A DNA stretch of 64,000 nt from Halococcus agarilyticus (GTDB lineage: Archaea; Halobacteriota; Halobacteria; Halobacteriales; Halococcaceae), in contig NZ_BAFM01000003.1 of NCBI RefSeq assembly GCF_000334895.1, positions 1 through 64,000 of the forward strand, read 5' to 3'. Below, one piece after another: positions 33,829 to 42,747 of this stretch; positions within the stretch are counted from its first letter, which is position 1; the number at the start of each line of letters is the position of its first letter. The notes under the pieces were generated by a model. That model worked only from the letters and a program-made list of their open reading frames with translations, searched no databases and was not told the DNA's origin. The translations under genes and the position numbers were made by a program.

Positions 33829-35592
33829 GTGAGCCGAAACGACGCAGTCGCCGATCGGTTCGAGGAGTTCGCCGACCGACTCGAAGCTACCGGGGTCGAG
33901 TACAAACCCCAGTCCTACCGTCGGGCGGCCGAGAACGTCCGCGCCCACCCCGAATCCGTCGAATCGCTCGTGGCTGACGACGGGGAAGGAATCGAGGAAA
34001 TCGAGGGAGTCGGTGAGGCGCTCGCCGCGAAGATCGTCGAGTACGTCGAAACGGGCGATATCGAGGAGTTGGAGGAACTCCGGGCGGAGCTGCCGGTCGA
34101 CATGGCCGCGCTCACGAGCGTCGAGGGTGTCGGGCCGAAGACGGTCGGCACGCTGTACGACGAGCTCGGTGTCGAGGATCTCGACGACCTCGAAACCGTC
34201 GCCAGCGAGGAGCAGATCCGCGAGATCTCCGGGTTCGGCGCGACCTCGGAGGAGAACATCCTCGCGGGGATCGCGTTCGCGCGCCAGGCGAACGAGCGCT
34301 CGCTGCTCGGCGACGCGCGCCCGCTCGGTGAGGATCTCAAAGAGTATGTCGCGGACGGAGTGGGCGGGGCGGACGGGGCAGTCGAGCGGTGCGAGCTCGC
34401 GGGCTCGCTCCGGCGGTGGCGCGAGACCATCGGCGACGTTGATCTCCTCGTCGCGAGCGACGATCCCGAAAGCGTGGTCGAGCACTTCACCGAGTGGGAT
34501 CGTGCCGACGCCGTGATCGAGGCGGGTACGAGTAAAGCAAGCCTCCGGGCGAACGGCGTCCGCCTCGATCTCCGGGTGGTCGTGCCGGAGGAGTTCGGGA
34601 GCGCGCTCCAGTACTTCACGGGGAGTCGCGACCACAATATCGGGGTCCGAAACCGTGCGATCGAGCGCGATCTGAAGGTCAACGAGTACGGTGTGTTCGA
34701 CGTCAGCGACGTTGACGACCCCGACTCTGGCCAACGCGTCGGCGAGCGGGTCGCGGGCGAGACCGAGTCTGGAATGTACGAAGCGATCGATCTCCCCTCG
34801 ATTCCGCCCGAGCTCAGGGAGGACAGCGGTGAGATCGACGCGGCCGCCGCGGGCGATCTCCCGAACCTCGTCGAACCGGACGCCATCCGCGGCGACCTTC
34901 ACGTTCACTCGGACTGGTCGGACGGCAAGTACGCGATCGAGGAGATGATCGCTGGCGCGGCCGAGTTCGGGCATGAGTACGTCTGCATCACCGATCACGC
35001 GAGTGGGCCAGGGATCGTCGCCGACACCGGGCTCTCGGACGACGATCTCCGCGAGCAGCGCGGCGCGATCGAGGACGTGGTCGCCGCCGTCGACGCCGAT
35101 ATCGACGTACTCTGTGGTGTCGAGGCGAACATCGACGTCGACGGCGGGGTGTCGGTCGGCAATGAGGTGCTCGACGACCTCGATCTCGTGGTGGCCTCGC
35201 CGCACAGCGGACTCGACGGCGATGGCACCGACCGGCTCGTGACGGCGATCGAACATCCCCACGTCGATATCGTCGGCCACCCGACCGGGCGCTATCTGAA
35301 CCGGCGACCGGGCCTCGAACTCGACTTCGATCGGGTCGCGCGCGCGGCCGCAGAGCACGGCGTCGCGCTCGAAGTCAACGCGAACCCCCAGCGGCTCGAT
35401 CTCTCGGGCGGCGCGGTCCGGACCGCGATCGAGGCCGGGGCGACGATCGCCGTCGACACCGACGCCCACCGGCCGGCGAGCTACGAGCTGCTTCGCTACG
35501 GCGTCCACACCGCGAGGCGGGGCTGGGCCGAGGCCGGCGATGTGCTCAACGCCCGCGATCTCGAGGGACTGTGCGCATTTCTCGCCGACTGA
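33829..35592 (+). CDS. polX: Family X DNA polymerase with PHP exonuclease domain
   Basis: A 587-residue protein from GTG 33829. Helix-hairpin-helix motifs (IEEIEGVGEALAAKIVEYV; TSVEGVGPKTVGTLYDEL) precede the polymerase palm, GSLRRWRETIGDVDLLV (192-208), with the GS and DVD metal triad start. A PHP domain begins at DLHVHSDWSDG (HVH 358-360) and includes ITDHASG, GVEANI and DTDAHRP, the metal ligands of the 3'-5' exonuclease. PolX fills short gaps and processes AP sites in base excision repair. The 3' end abuts a truncated Mut7-C-like remnant. Confidence 0.93.
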   Translation: MSRNDAVADRFEEFADRLEATGVEYKPQSYRRAAENVRAHPESVESLVADDGEGIEEIEGVGEALAAKIVEYVETGDIEELEELRAELPVDMAALTSVEGVGPKTVGTLYDELGVEDLDDLETVASEEQIREISGFGATSEENILAGIAFARQANERSLLGDARPLGEDLKEYVADGVGGADGAVERCELAGSLRRWRETIGDVDLLVASDDPESVVEHFTEWDRADAVIEAGTSKASLRANGVRLDLRVVVPEEFGSALQYFTGSRDHNIGVRNRAIERDLKVNEYGVFDVSDVDDPDSGQRVGERVAGETESGMYEAIDLPSIPPELREDSGEIDAAAAGDLPNLVEPDAIRGDLHVHSDWSDGKYAIEEMIAGAAEFGHEYVCITDHASGPGIVADTGLSDDDLREQRGAIEDVVAAVDADIDVLCGVEANIDVDGGVSVGNEVLDDLDLVVASPHSGLDGDGTDRLVTAIEHPHVDIVGHPTGRYLNRRPGLELDFDRVARAAAEHGVALEVNANPQRLDLSGGAVRTAIEAGATIAVDTDAHRPASYELLRYGVHTARRGWAEAGDVLNARDLEGLCAFLAD

Positions 35593-35594
35593 CC

Positions 35595-35717
35595 GTGAAA
35601 CTGCTGTTCGACGTGATATGCGGAACGATTGCAGTCTACTGCCGGATGTGTGGCCACGACGCGACCTACGCGCTCGATAGAGGAATCGAGGAGGTTGAGC
35701 GCGAGGCCCCGAAGTAA
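35595..35717 (+). pseudogene. Truncated Mut7-C RNase-domain remnant (N-terminal 40 residues)
   Basis: GTG 35595 opens a 40-codon frame: MKLLFDVICGTIAVYCRMCG, then HDATYALDRGIEEVEREAPK and TAA. The order of a Leu-rich strand, an Asp, a helix ending RMCGHD and the strand YALDRG is the start of Mut7-C/PIN-like RNase proteins, which normally run to about 150 residues with further catalytic acids and a zinc ribbon. Everything after the first 40 residues is missing, and the next gene follows within 40 nt. I read it as a decayed gene; a genuine short protein cannot be excluded. Recognition is from memory. Confidence 0.5.
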
Positions 35718-35755
35718 AGGGGTGGAGGGGAAGGACTTTCACCGCAACCCGACAC

Positions 35756-36619
35756 ATGGGGGGTATGATCGACGAGACGGTCGAGGAGATCCGGGAGATG
35801 CGGACCCACTCCTCCTCGGTGGTCGCCGTCAAGGCCGCCCACGCGCTCGAAACGCTGACTGAGCGGGAGTTCCGGAGCCTCGACGACTACCTCCGGGACG
35901 TCGAGCGCAACGCGACCGCGCTCCGCCAGGCCAACCCCTCCCACGCCTCGCTCCAGAACACCCAGCGCGAGATCGTCGAGGAGGTGACGGGCGCGGACCC
36001 CGGGGACATCGAGGCCGCGAAGGCCCGAACCAGCGAGGCGATCCGTACCGTGATCGAACGGGTCGAGATGGCGAAACGCCGGGCCGCCGAGTACGGCGCG
36101 GCCGCGATCGAGGACGGGATGACGGTGCTGACCCACGATTACTCCTCCACAGTCTTGGAGGCGATCGAACTCGCGGCGCGCGACGGGGCCGCCCTCGACG
36201 TCTACGTGACCGAGGCCCGTCCGCGCTACCTCGGGCGCAAGAGCGCGCGCACCCTCGCGGGGATCGATCGGATCGAGCCACACCTGATCGTCGACAGCGC
36301 CTGCGGGCACTTCCTCCCCGAGTGCGATCGCGTGTTCTTCGGGATGGACTGCATCGTCGGCGACACCCTCTACAACCGGGTCGGAACCTTTCCGATCGCC
36401 GCGACCGCCGCGGCCTGTGACGTGCCCGTCACCGTGATCGGCTCGGGGGCGAAGATCATCGACGAGGGGTTCGTCTTCGAGAACGAGTTCCGGTCGAGCA
36501 GCGAGGTGATGCGCGAACCGGCCGAGGGGTTCCGGCTCGAAAACCCCGCGTACGACGCGACGCCGGTCGAACTTCTCGATTCGGTCATCACCGACGAGGG
36601 GATGGGCGCGCTCGACTGA
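35756..36619 (+). CDS. eIF2B alpha/ribose-1,5-bisphosphate isomerase family protein
   Basis: A 287-residue member of the eIF2B-alpha/MtnA/ribose-1,5-bisphosphate isomerase family: helical N-terminal domain, then LTHDYSSTVLEAIELAA, the signature FFGMDCIVGDTLYNRVGTFPIAATAAA and a C-terminal Rossmann-like region. In archaea with form III RuBisCO such proteins convert ribose-1,5-bisphosphate to ribulose-1,5-bisphosphate in AMP degradation. Others are of unknown function, so the isomerase role is inferred. ATG 35756 is used; ATG 35765 is also possible. Confidence 0.82.
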   Translation: MGGMIDETVEEIREMRTHSSSVVAVKAAHALETLTEREFRSLDDYLRDVERNATALRQANPSHASLQNTQREIVEEVTGADPGDIEAAKARTSEAIRTVIERVEMAKRRAAEYGAAAIEDGMTVLTHDYSSTVLEAIELAARDGAALDVYVTEARPRYLGRKSARTLAGIDRIEPHLIVDSACGHFLPECDRVFFGMDCIVGDTLYNRVGTFPIAATAAACDVPVTVIGSGAKIIDEGFVFENEFRSSSEVMREPAEGFRLENPAYDATPVELLDSVITDEGMGALD

Positions 36620-36829
36620 CTACGCAAGCGCGAGGCGTGCGGGTCGGCGGGCGACGACCGCGTCACACTCGGGACAGGTGTAGACGGCGCGGTCGCGGTC
36701 ACCGTCGGTCGTGTGTTCGACGCGCCAGTCGCCACCGATCGTGCTCTCGTGGCCGCAGTCAGGACAGTACAACGTCGATTTCCGTCGTGTGCCGCCGTCC
36801 GGTGGTGGCCGGCGTTCCGATCGTGTCAT
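36620..36829 (-). CDS. Small zinc-ribbon protein
   Basis: A 69-residue basic protein with two CPxC knuckles (LYCPDCGHES and YTCPECDAVV) spaced about 27 residues apart, the pattern of a zinc beta-ribbon. The N-terminal 17 residues are Arg/Pro-rich. A minus-strand TATA-like GTATAT near 36853-36858 lies about 26 nt before the ATG. The gene converges with the eIF2B-family gene with no gap. It may bind nucleic acid; the function is unknown. Confidence 0.72.
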   Translation of the reverse strand: MTRSERRPPPDGGTRRKSTLYCPDCGHESTIGGDWRVEHTTDGDRDRAVYTCPECDAVVARRPARLALA

Positions 36830-36954
36830 GGTCGACGGTACGGCTGCGACGAATATACGTCTGGCGGAGAGTACCTTCAGATGAACTACTCCACCAATCG
36901 ATGGAGTAGAATGGGAGATCGAACGGTCGACGAGATGTGTGTCGGGACGGCGCG

Positions 36955-37698
36955 CTATCCGAACATCATGTCGTCGTAGCGGTGGTCCTCGCGCTCGACG
37001 TGATCGGCGAGGCTCTCGTAGTGGTGGCGGACCTCCGCCGCGAACGAGCGCAGCGGCTCGGCGTCGACCCCGAGATCGTAGATCCCGTCGGCGGTTTCGA
37101 GCAGCCGCGCGGCGGCCTCGGCGTCGGGTGCGAGCGGATGGACGGGCGTCGTGAGCACGCAGGCGTCGAGCGGCGAGTCGATCCCACGAGCCATGAGCGT
37201 GCCGTTGATCCCGTCGAGAAAGCCGCCGCCCATCGCCTCGATATCGACACCGTCGAGCCGTCGTTCGCGGTACTCCTCGGTGGCGACGTAGAACGATCGG
37301 TGTTCGCCGGGGCCGTGGGCCATCGGTACTCCCGAGAGAACCGCGGCCTCCGTGACCCCGTTCGCCTCGGTCCAGTCGAGGACCGATTCGGCGAGCGCGG
37401 CGGCGGCCGGCATCGGGACGAACAGTTCGCCCACGAGCACCGTGACGTCGAGGTCAGGACGGGAGAACAGTCTCGTGTGGTGGCGTGCGATGCCCTCAGA
37501 GAACGGCGTGATCGCGGGGAGCCGGTCGGCGGTGATGTGGCCCGTCTGTTCGAGATCGAGCTGGTCGACCAGCGAGTCGGCGGCGGTGAGGCCGGCCATC
37601 CCGAACTCCGCGAAACCCGCGAGCAGCGTTGCCGGCGGCTCCGCGTCGTGGATCACGTCGAACGTCGCGTCGGGGCTGGTGCGGATCGTCTCGGCCAT
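36955..37698 (-). CDS. PAC2-family (proteasome assembly chaperone-like) protein
   Basis: A 247-residue ATP-grasp-unrelated PAC2 protein: PPATLLAGFAEFGMAGLTAAD near the N-terminus in two halves, LVGELFVPMPAAAALAESVL, and the GGGFLDGINGTLMARGI segment conserved in archaeal PAC2 proteins. Archaeal homologues bind the 20S proteasome or act in its assembly. ATG 37698 gives the standard N-terminus; four extra residues are possible from 37710. Confidence 0.85.
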   Translation of the reverse strand: MAETIRTSPDATFDVIHDAEPPATLLAGFAEFGMAGLTAADSLVDQLDLEQTGHITADRLPAITPFSEGIARHHTRLFSRPDLDVTVLVGELFVPMPAAAALAESVLDWTEANGVTEAAVLSGVPMAHGPGEHRSFYVATEEYRERRLDGVDIEAMGGGFLDGINGTLMARGIDSPLDACVLTTPVHPLAPDAEAAARLLETADGIYDLGVDAEPLRSFAAEVRHHYESLADHVEREDHRYDDMMFG

Positions 37699-38164
37699 GT
37701 GTCGACCCACGACGGCAGGGCGTTTAGTCGTTTCTCGGCCGACGACCGAGCCACGAACGGCGGCTCGGTAACGAGGGCGGTTGCGGTGCGGCTACGGCGG
37801 TGCGGTAGCGGGGCCTGGCGGATGAAGGGCGAGCGAACGGAGTCGTTCGAAAGGCGCGAAGCGCCTTTCGTGATGACGAGAGAGCTTCGCTCTCTCGAAC
37901 CATGAGCGAGGGCTTCGGCGGTGCGACTGCGGCGCGGTTGCGGAAAGCGCCAGCAATCCTACCGCGAGCGAGGCCGACGGCCGAGCGAGCGGGTGTTTTT
38001 GGTCCACCTTTTTGCGAGTAGCGAGGGACGCGGAGCGTCCCTCGTACCGTGCGAGCGGGCTTCGGCCCGCGAGCAGAGAGCGGTGCGCGAGCGTAGCGAG
38101 CGCACTCGACGAAGTAAAAAGGTGGTTGCGGAACGCTTTTTCCCGACCCCGGTGACCGGAGCGT
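37699..38164. repeat. Hairpin-rich intergenic region with dispersed repeat family 2
   Basis: No gene is visible in these 466 nt. A perfect 10-bp stem with GAA loop lies at 37848-37870, and an 8-bp stem with TTC loop at 37878-37896. At 37996-38125 is an element bounded by TTTTTGGTCCACCTTTTTGC and AAAAAGGTGG, filled with GC-rich palindromes (GAGGGACG-CGGA-GCGTCCCTC type). The same boundaries and order recur inverted at 45051-45108. Confidence 0.65.
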
Positions 38165-39196
38165 ATGGAGCCGGTGCGGGTGGCGCGCGGCGTCACGCAG
38201 GGGTTGCAGGTCGGTACCGAAGCCAACGGCACCACCGGGAACACGACGCCCGAGAACGGATCGCTGGCGAACGGGACCGGCGAGGTCGTCGAGACCGCGA
38301 GCCGGCTGCTCCCCGAGTGGGTCCCCCAGTGGTCGGTTCGGGTCGCGCTGGCGCTCGCGGTGCTCGCGATCGCGTGGTACGGCTCGAACGTGCTCGTCAG
38401 GCTGCTCGGCCGACGGGTGGCCAGACGTTTCAGGCGGCCGAGCGTCAGCCGGGCGGTGTTGCGGTCGGTCCGGGCGAGCGTCATGCTGTTCGCCGTGTTC
38501 GTGGTGGCCGCGCTCGCCGGGGTCGATCTCGGCAACATCCTGCTCTCGGTCACGGTGTTGACCGCGGCGGTCGCGGTCGTGGCCGCACCGATCCTCGGGA
38601 GCATCGTCAGCGGGCTGTTCGTGCTCACCGATCAGTCCTACGAGATCGGCGACATGGTGCGGATCATCGACGCCGCCGACGACACGACGGGGTTCATCGA
38701 GGACATCACGCTCCGATACACCAAGATCTTCACACTCGACAACACCTTTCTGGTGATCCCGAACGGGACGATTCGGGACCGCGACGTCATCAACTACTCC
38801 GCCGAGGACCCGCGGACGAGGCTCTCGCTCGACATCCTCGTGACCTACGAGGGGGATCTCGACGCGGCGCGGGACCTGATCGAGCGCGCGGCACGCGACG
38901 TCGATGTCGTCATCCGCGGCGGGCCGGACATCCGGATCGGCAGCGCGCGATACCCGGCCGCGCCGACGTGTTACATCAACGAGTACGCCGACAGCGGTGT
39001 GCTCCTGACCCTCAGATACTGGGTTCGGGAGCCGTACAAGCTTCTGACTGTTCGCTCCGCAGTGCAGGAGAACATCTGGGAGCGACTCGACGGGGCCGAC
39101 GTGGAGTTCGCGTACCCACACACCCAGGTCGTCTTCGACGATTCCGACGACGCCACTCCGGGTGACGGACCGCGTTTCGACGATCGGCGGCGCTGA
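38165..39196 (+). CDS. MscS-family mechanosensitive ion channel
   Basis: A 343-residue protein: an N-terminal extracellular stretch with several NxT sites, three or four spans, the pore-lining helix region LLSVTVLTAAVAVVAAPILG, and the MscS beta domain (YEIGDMVRI; GFIEDITLRYTKIFTLDNT in two parts; VIPNG). The C-terminal alpha/beta domain follows. It releases osmolytes on hypo-osmotic shock. The ATG lies just downstream of the hairpin-rich region. Confidence 0.92.
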   Translation: MEPVRVARGVTQGLQVGTEANGTTGNTTPENGSLANGTGEVVETASRLLPEWVPQWSVRVALALAVLAIAWYGSNVLVRLLGRRVARRFRRPSVSRAVLRSVRASVMLFAVFVVAALAGVDLGNILLSVTVLTAAVAVVAAPILGSIVSGLFVLTDQSYEIGDMVRIIDAADDTTGFIEDITLRYTKIFTLDNTFLVIPNGTIRDRDVINYSAEDPRTRLSLDILVTYEGDLDAARDLIERAARDVDVVIRGGPDIRIGSARYPAAPTCYINEYADSGVLLTLRYWVREPYKLLTVRSAVQENIWERLDGADVEFAYPHTQVVFDDSDDATPGDGPRFDDRRR

Positions 39197-39211
39197 GCGC
39201 GGCGACCTGGC

Positions 39212-39619
39212 TCACTCGGAGCGGGGTGCGGCGACCACGCGACAGTCGAGCTGGTCGCTCAGGTACTGTGCGACGTCGGGTTCGTCGGTGATCCGGCGGA
39301 CCATCCGTCGCCACCGGCTGGCCTGTTTCCGGCCGATCACGACCACGTCGGCGTCCTCGGTGGCGACCTCGTCGAGAATGGTCTCCTCGACGAGAAAGCC
39401 GGTGCGGACCGCGTACCGTGTCCGGTCGAGCGAGCCGAACTCGCCTTCGACCGCGTGCTTGAGGTCGGTCTGGGTGACCCGCTGGTTCGCCTGGTAGAGG
39501 TCGACGTGGAGCACCGAGAGCGCGGCGTCGCGCTCGTCGGCGACCGCGATGGCGGTTTCGAGCGTGCGCCGGGAGTGCTCGGTCAGCGGGTACCGGACGG
39601 GCACGACGACCAGCGTCAT
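39212..39619 (-). CDS. Universal stress protein (UspA-like)
   Basis: A 135-residue UspA-fold protein: TLVVVPVRYPLTEHSRRTLE at the start, then ALSVLHVDLYQ, DADVVVIGRKQASRWRRM and a final strand DCRVVAAP. The canonical G-x2-G-x9-G-S/T ATP site is degenerate (GRKQASRWRR), so it may not bind ATP. It converges with the MscS channel gene, 15 nt apart. Confidence 0.8.
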   Translation of the reverse strand: MTLVVVPVRYPLTEHSRRTLETAIAVADERDAALSVLHVDLYQANQRVTQTDLKHAVEGEFGSLDRTRYAVRTGFLVEETILDEVATEDADVVVIGRKQASRWRRMVRRITDEPDVAQYLSDQLDCRVVAAPRSE

Positions 39620-39750
39620 CGGATGCCCCGAGTGGCGCAGTGCGCCTGAACCTTTTCATTCGATCACACGGCCGTCCCGAACGGTCGTCCGTAGCGATCC
39701 CTGTAGACGGGACCCAGCACGCACTTGTTCGGCGCGCTCCACCACCGATC

Positions 39751-39990
39751 ATGGACGCGAAGACGACCGCGGACGGCCGGCAGCTCTACGTCGACCGAGA
39801 GACGGCCGAGCGCGGCTCGAAGGGGCCGTTTTTCGTCGCTTACACCACGGAACGCGCCGATTCGCGGTGGGGCTACTACTGTGCGAACTGCGGCGCGTTC
39901 GACAACGCGATGGACGCGATGGGCCGGCTCAAGTGCAACGCGTGTGCCAACATCAAGAAGCCCGACGAGTGGGACGCGGCCCACGAGTAG
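39751..39990 (+). CDS. Small zinc-binding protein (haloarchaeal, DUF5816-like)
   Basis: A 79-residue protein with CANC and CNAC knuckles (WGYYCANCGAFDNAMDAMG, then LKCNACANIKKP) forming a likely zinc ribbon, preceded by the conserved-looking GPFFVAYTTERADSRWG. From memory it resembles DUF5816. The ATG at 39751 is selected because upstream codons are not conserved-looking. Function unknown. Confidence 0.7.
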   Translation: MDAKTTADGRQLYVDRETAERGSKGPFFVAYTTERADSRWGYYCANCGAFDNAMDAMGRLKCNACANIKKPDEWDAAHE

Positions 39991-40018
39991 CGGTCGGCCG
40001 GACCGTCGACGGCACGAA

Positions 40019-40026
40019 GGTTTATG
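40019..40026 (+). promoter_or_regulatory. TATA-like box for the gene at 40053
   Basis: GGTTTATG lies about 30 nt before the ATG, consistent with a leaderless or nearly leaderless transcript. Confidence 0.45.
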
Positions 40027-40052
40027 ATGTGACGCGCAGTAGCTCTCGGTGA

Positions 40053-40373
40053 ATGAGGGTTGTTACCACGCCACCGACCCAAGCGGCTCGATCGATCTTC
40101 ACCGACCTCGGCTACACCGTCTCCGGCAACGGCCCCGAGTTCAGCGCCGAACGCAAGTGGCGCGTCGTCGACGTCACTGCCGCCGACGAGTCGACCGAAC
40201 TGCCCGAGTCGGGCGATCTCCGGTGTTTCGTCGCCCGAGAAGACGCCGCACGGGATCTTCGCGAGCGACTGCTCGCGACCAAACCCGACTACGACTGGGC
40301 GGTCATCGGCGTCGACGGTGCGGGTGAGTACGAGGTGCTCCACCCCTCGCTCGGCCCCGCGCTCGTCGCCTGA
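40053..40373 (+). CDS. Conserved haloarchaeal protein of unknown function
   Basis: A 106-residue alpha/beta protein: an N-terminal helix-strand (PTQAARSIFTDLGYTVSGNG), the strand ERKWRVVDVTA, a helix DAARDLRERLLA, and a final strand YDWAVIGVDGAGEYEVLHP. From memory it corresponds to DUF7116. No metal or catalytic motif is seen. The promoter at 40019-40026 supports the start. It converges with the aminotransferase gene. Confidence 0.7.
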   Translation: MRVVTTPPTQAARSIFTDLGYTVSGNGPEFSAERKWRVVDVTAADESTELPESGDLRCFVAREDAARDLRERLLATKPDYDWAVIGVDGAGEYEVLHPSLGPALVA

Positions 40374-40403
40374 CGGCCGCCGGGCTACAGCAGCACTGTC
40401 GGA

Positions 40404-41576
40404 TTACAGCCCGCGTCGCGCCGCCGCGAGGCCGGCATTGGGATCGACGTCGCCGTCTTGAGCTTCGAGCGCATCGCCGAGCGCCGCCACGAGCGCGAGG
40501 ACGTTCGTCGGCCGCGCGGAGTGGCCCATACAGCCCACTCGCAGCACGTCGCCAGCGAGATCGCCGAGCCCGCCAGCGACCTCGATCCCGTGCTCGGAGA
40601 GCAGGTGATCGATGACCGCCGCGTCGTCGACGCCGTCGGGGAGGGCGACGGTGTTGAGACTCGGGAGCCACGACTCGCTCGCGAGGCCGAGCCCCATCGC
40701 CTCGACGCCGTCCCGGAGCGCGCCCGCGACCCGCTCGTGGCGCTCCCACCGATTTTCGATCCCTTCCTCCGCCACCAGCCGGAGCGCCTCGCGGAGCGCG
40801 TAGACGTTGGTGATCGGCGCGGTGTGGTGGTACGCCCGCTCCTCGCCCCAGTAGTCCGCGAGCAGCGAGAGGTCGAGATACCACGAGCGAACCGGCGCGT
40901 CGCGGTTCGTGACCTTCTCGACCGCGCGCTCGGAGAGGGTGAGCGGGCTCGCGCCGGGCGGCGCGGAGAGGCACTTCTGGGTGGCCGAGTACGCCGCGTC
41001 GATCCCCCACTCGTCGACTCGGAGTTCGACGCCGCCGAGCGACGTCACGGTGTCCGCGATCGTGAGCGCGCCGTGGTCGTGGACGATCTCGGTGAGCGCC
41101 GGCACGTCGGGCTGGAGGACGCCGGTGCTGGTTTCGGCGTGAACGAACCCCACCACGTCGGGGTCGTGGGTCTCGCACGCGGCGGCCACGTCGTCGAGGT
41201 CGAGCGGTGCGCCCCACGGCGCTTCCACGACCTCGACCGAGCCGCCGGCCCGGCGAACCATCGACGCCATCCGCTCGCCGAAGTAGCCGTTGTCGGGGAC
41301 GAGCGCGGTGTCGCCTGGTTCCGTGAGGTTCGCGATCGCGCTCTCCATCGCGGCCGACCCTGTGCCGCTCACCGGGATGGTGAACTCGTTGTCGGTCCGG
41401 AAGGTGTATCGAAGCAGTTCCTGAACCTCGTCCATCAGGTCGACGAACGCCGGATCGAGATGGCCGACCATGGGGGTGCTCATCGCGCGCCGGACGCGTG
41501 GGTGGACTTCGCTCGGACCGGGCCCCATCAGGGTCCGGTCGGGCGGCACGAGCTCGCCGACGTCGGGTGGCTCCAT
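40404..41576 (-). CDS. Alanine-glyoxylate/serine-pyruvate-type aminotransferase (class V)
   Basis: A 390-residue PLP enzyme: [20 protein letters not shown] near the N-terminus, [16 protein letters not shown] (cofactor phosphate region), [22 protein letters not shown] and the Schiff-base Lys in [13 protein letters not shown]. The C-terminal small domain ends with [10 protein letters not shown]. These enzymes swap amino groups between alanine or serine and glyoxylate or hydroxypyruvate. The exact substrate pair is not resolved. Confidence 0.92.
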   Translation of the reverse strand: MEPPDVGELVPPDRTLMGPGPSEVHPRVRRAMSTPMVGHLDPAFVDLMDEVQELLRYTFRTDNEFTIPVSGTGSAAMESAIANLTEPGDTALVPDNGYFGERMASMVRRAGGSVEVVEAPWGAPLDLDDVAAACETHDPDVVGFVHAETSTGVLQPDVPALTEIVHDHGALTIADTVTSLGGVELRVDEWGIDAAYSATQKCLSAPPGASPLTLSERAVEKVTNRDAPVRSWYLDLSLLADYWGEERAYHHTAPITNVYALREALRLVAEEGIENRWERHERVAGALRDGVEAMGLGLASESWLPSLNTVALPDGVDDAAVIDHLLSEHGIEVAGGLGDLAGDVLRVGCMGHSARPTNVLALVAALGDALEAQDGDVDPNAGLAAARRGL

Positions 41577-41705
41577 ACCGCCGTCGGGAGCGCCGGCGAC
41601 AAAAGGATGGGTACTACTGTGAGCGATCGTCGTCTCTCGCGACGCTGTGTGCCATGCTATCCCGCCCGCGAGTCGTTTAATACCGTTGGCACTCTTGATC
41701 GAGAC

Positions 41706-42707
41706 ATGTTCGTCGGCCACGGACTGCTGGCGTTCGCGCTCGTTGCAGCGGGCGCGCGCTGGATCGGGCGTTCGCGCGAGCACGCGCTGGCGCTCGGCGT
41801 GGCCGCGGGCGCGTTCGCCACCCTGCCCGACGTCGACATCCTCTACGCGCCGATCGGCGTGGTGGCCTCCGGCGCGCTCGACGTCGAGGGGTTCTGGGCC
41901 GCCGGGAACGTCGTCCACCGCGCGGTGACCCACTCCCTCGTCGTCGCGCCGATCGCGGCGGTCGCGTTCGGCTGCTGGTGCCTGGCGGAAGCGGGGACGG
42001 GGGTGGGTGTGGAGCGAGCGGGCGATCCGTCGACTGCTGGGATCGCCGAGCACGGTGTGGCCGTCGCGGTTCTCGCGGGCCTGGTCGTGATCGCCGGAAT
42101 CGTCAGCGGTCCGCTCGGTGCGTGCGTTATGGCCGTGTTCGGGATCGCTGGGCTCGGAGTGGCGACGGCGGCGGTGCGGTTCGGTGGCTGCTCCCCGGGC
42201 GCGGTGTCGGTCGTCGCGCTGTTCGGCCTGGCGAGCCACCCGTTCGGCGACCTCGTCACCGGCGGGCCGCCACGGCTGCTCTACCCGTTCGACGCGACCC
42301 TCCTGCACGAGCGGCTCGTCCTCGCCGCCGACCCGACGCTTCACCTGTTCGGGGCGTTCTGGCTCGAACTCGCCACGATCTGGCTCGCGCTCGCAGTGTA
42401 CGCGTCGCTCACCGACCGTCGGATGCGAGACGTGATTCACGGGCGGGCGGCGCTCGGCGTGGCCTACGCGGCAGCGGTGCTCGCGATCCCCGCACCGACG
42501 CTTGCGTCGTCGTACGAGTTCGTGTTCAGCGTGCTCGCGGTCGGCGTCGTGGGCCCCGTGCCGCTCGTGTGGCGGCGGCGGTGGCGCGCGTGGCGACGGG
42601 CGCAGCGTCCGTTCGACGACCACGACAGGCTCGCGGCGGCGGCCACCGGTCTCGCGGCGGTCACGCTCGCGTCGGTCGGATACGCGATCGCCTACGGCGC
42701 TCTCTGA
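41706..42707 (+). CDS. YdjM-like membrane metal-dependent hydrolase
   Basis: A 333-residue protein with about eight spans and the YdjM/LexA-binding hydrolase pattern: MFVGHGLLAFALVAAG, LPDVDILYAP, HRAVTHSLVVAP, and SHPFGDLVTGGP. The His/Asp pairs in or near the membrane are the presumed metal ligands. GTTTAATA at 41676-41683 lies about 26 nt before the ATG. The substrate is unknown. Confidence 0.85.
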   Translation: MFVGHGLLAFALVAAGARWIGRSREHALALGVAAGAFATLPDVDILYAPIGVVASGALDVEGFWAAGNVVHRAVTHSLVVAPIAAVAFGCWCLAEAGTGVGVERAGDPSTAGIAEHGVAVAVLAGLVVIAGIVSGPLGACVMAVFGIAGLGVATAAVRFGGCSPGAVSVVALFGLASHPFGDLVTGGPPRLLYPFDATLLHERLVLAADPTLHLFGAFWLELATIWLALAVYASLTDRRMRDVIHGRAALGVAYAAAVLAIPAPTLASSYEFVFSVLAVGVVGPVPLVWRRRWRAWRRAQRPFDDHDRLAAAATGLAAVTLASVGYAIAYGAL

Positions 42708-42747
42708 GGACGGGAGTCTTTATCCCCCGGGCGACGAACCCCTCTCC

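Noticed and set aside
33652-35832. 726-residue frame antisense to polX
   Set aside because: Antisense shadow without recognisable domain; polX has all catalytic motifs.
40404-42623. 739-residue frame extending upstream of the aminotransferase
   Set aside because: The extension is antisense to the YdjM-like gene and not protein-like; the aminotransferase starts at 41576.
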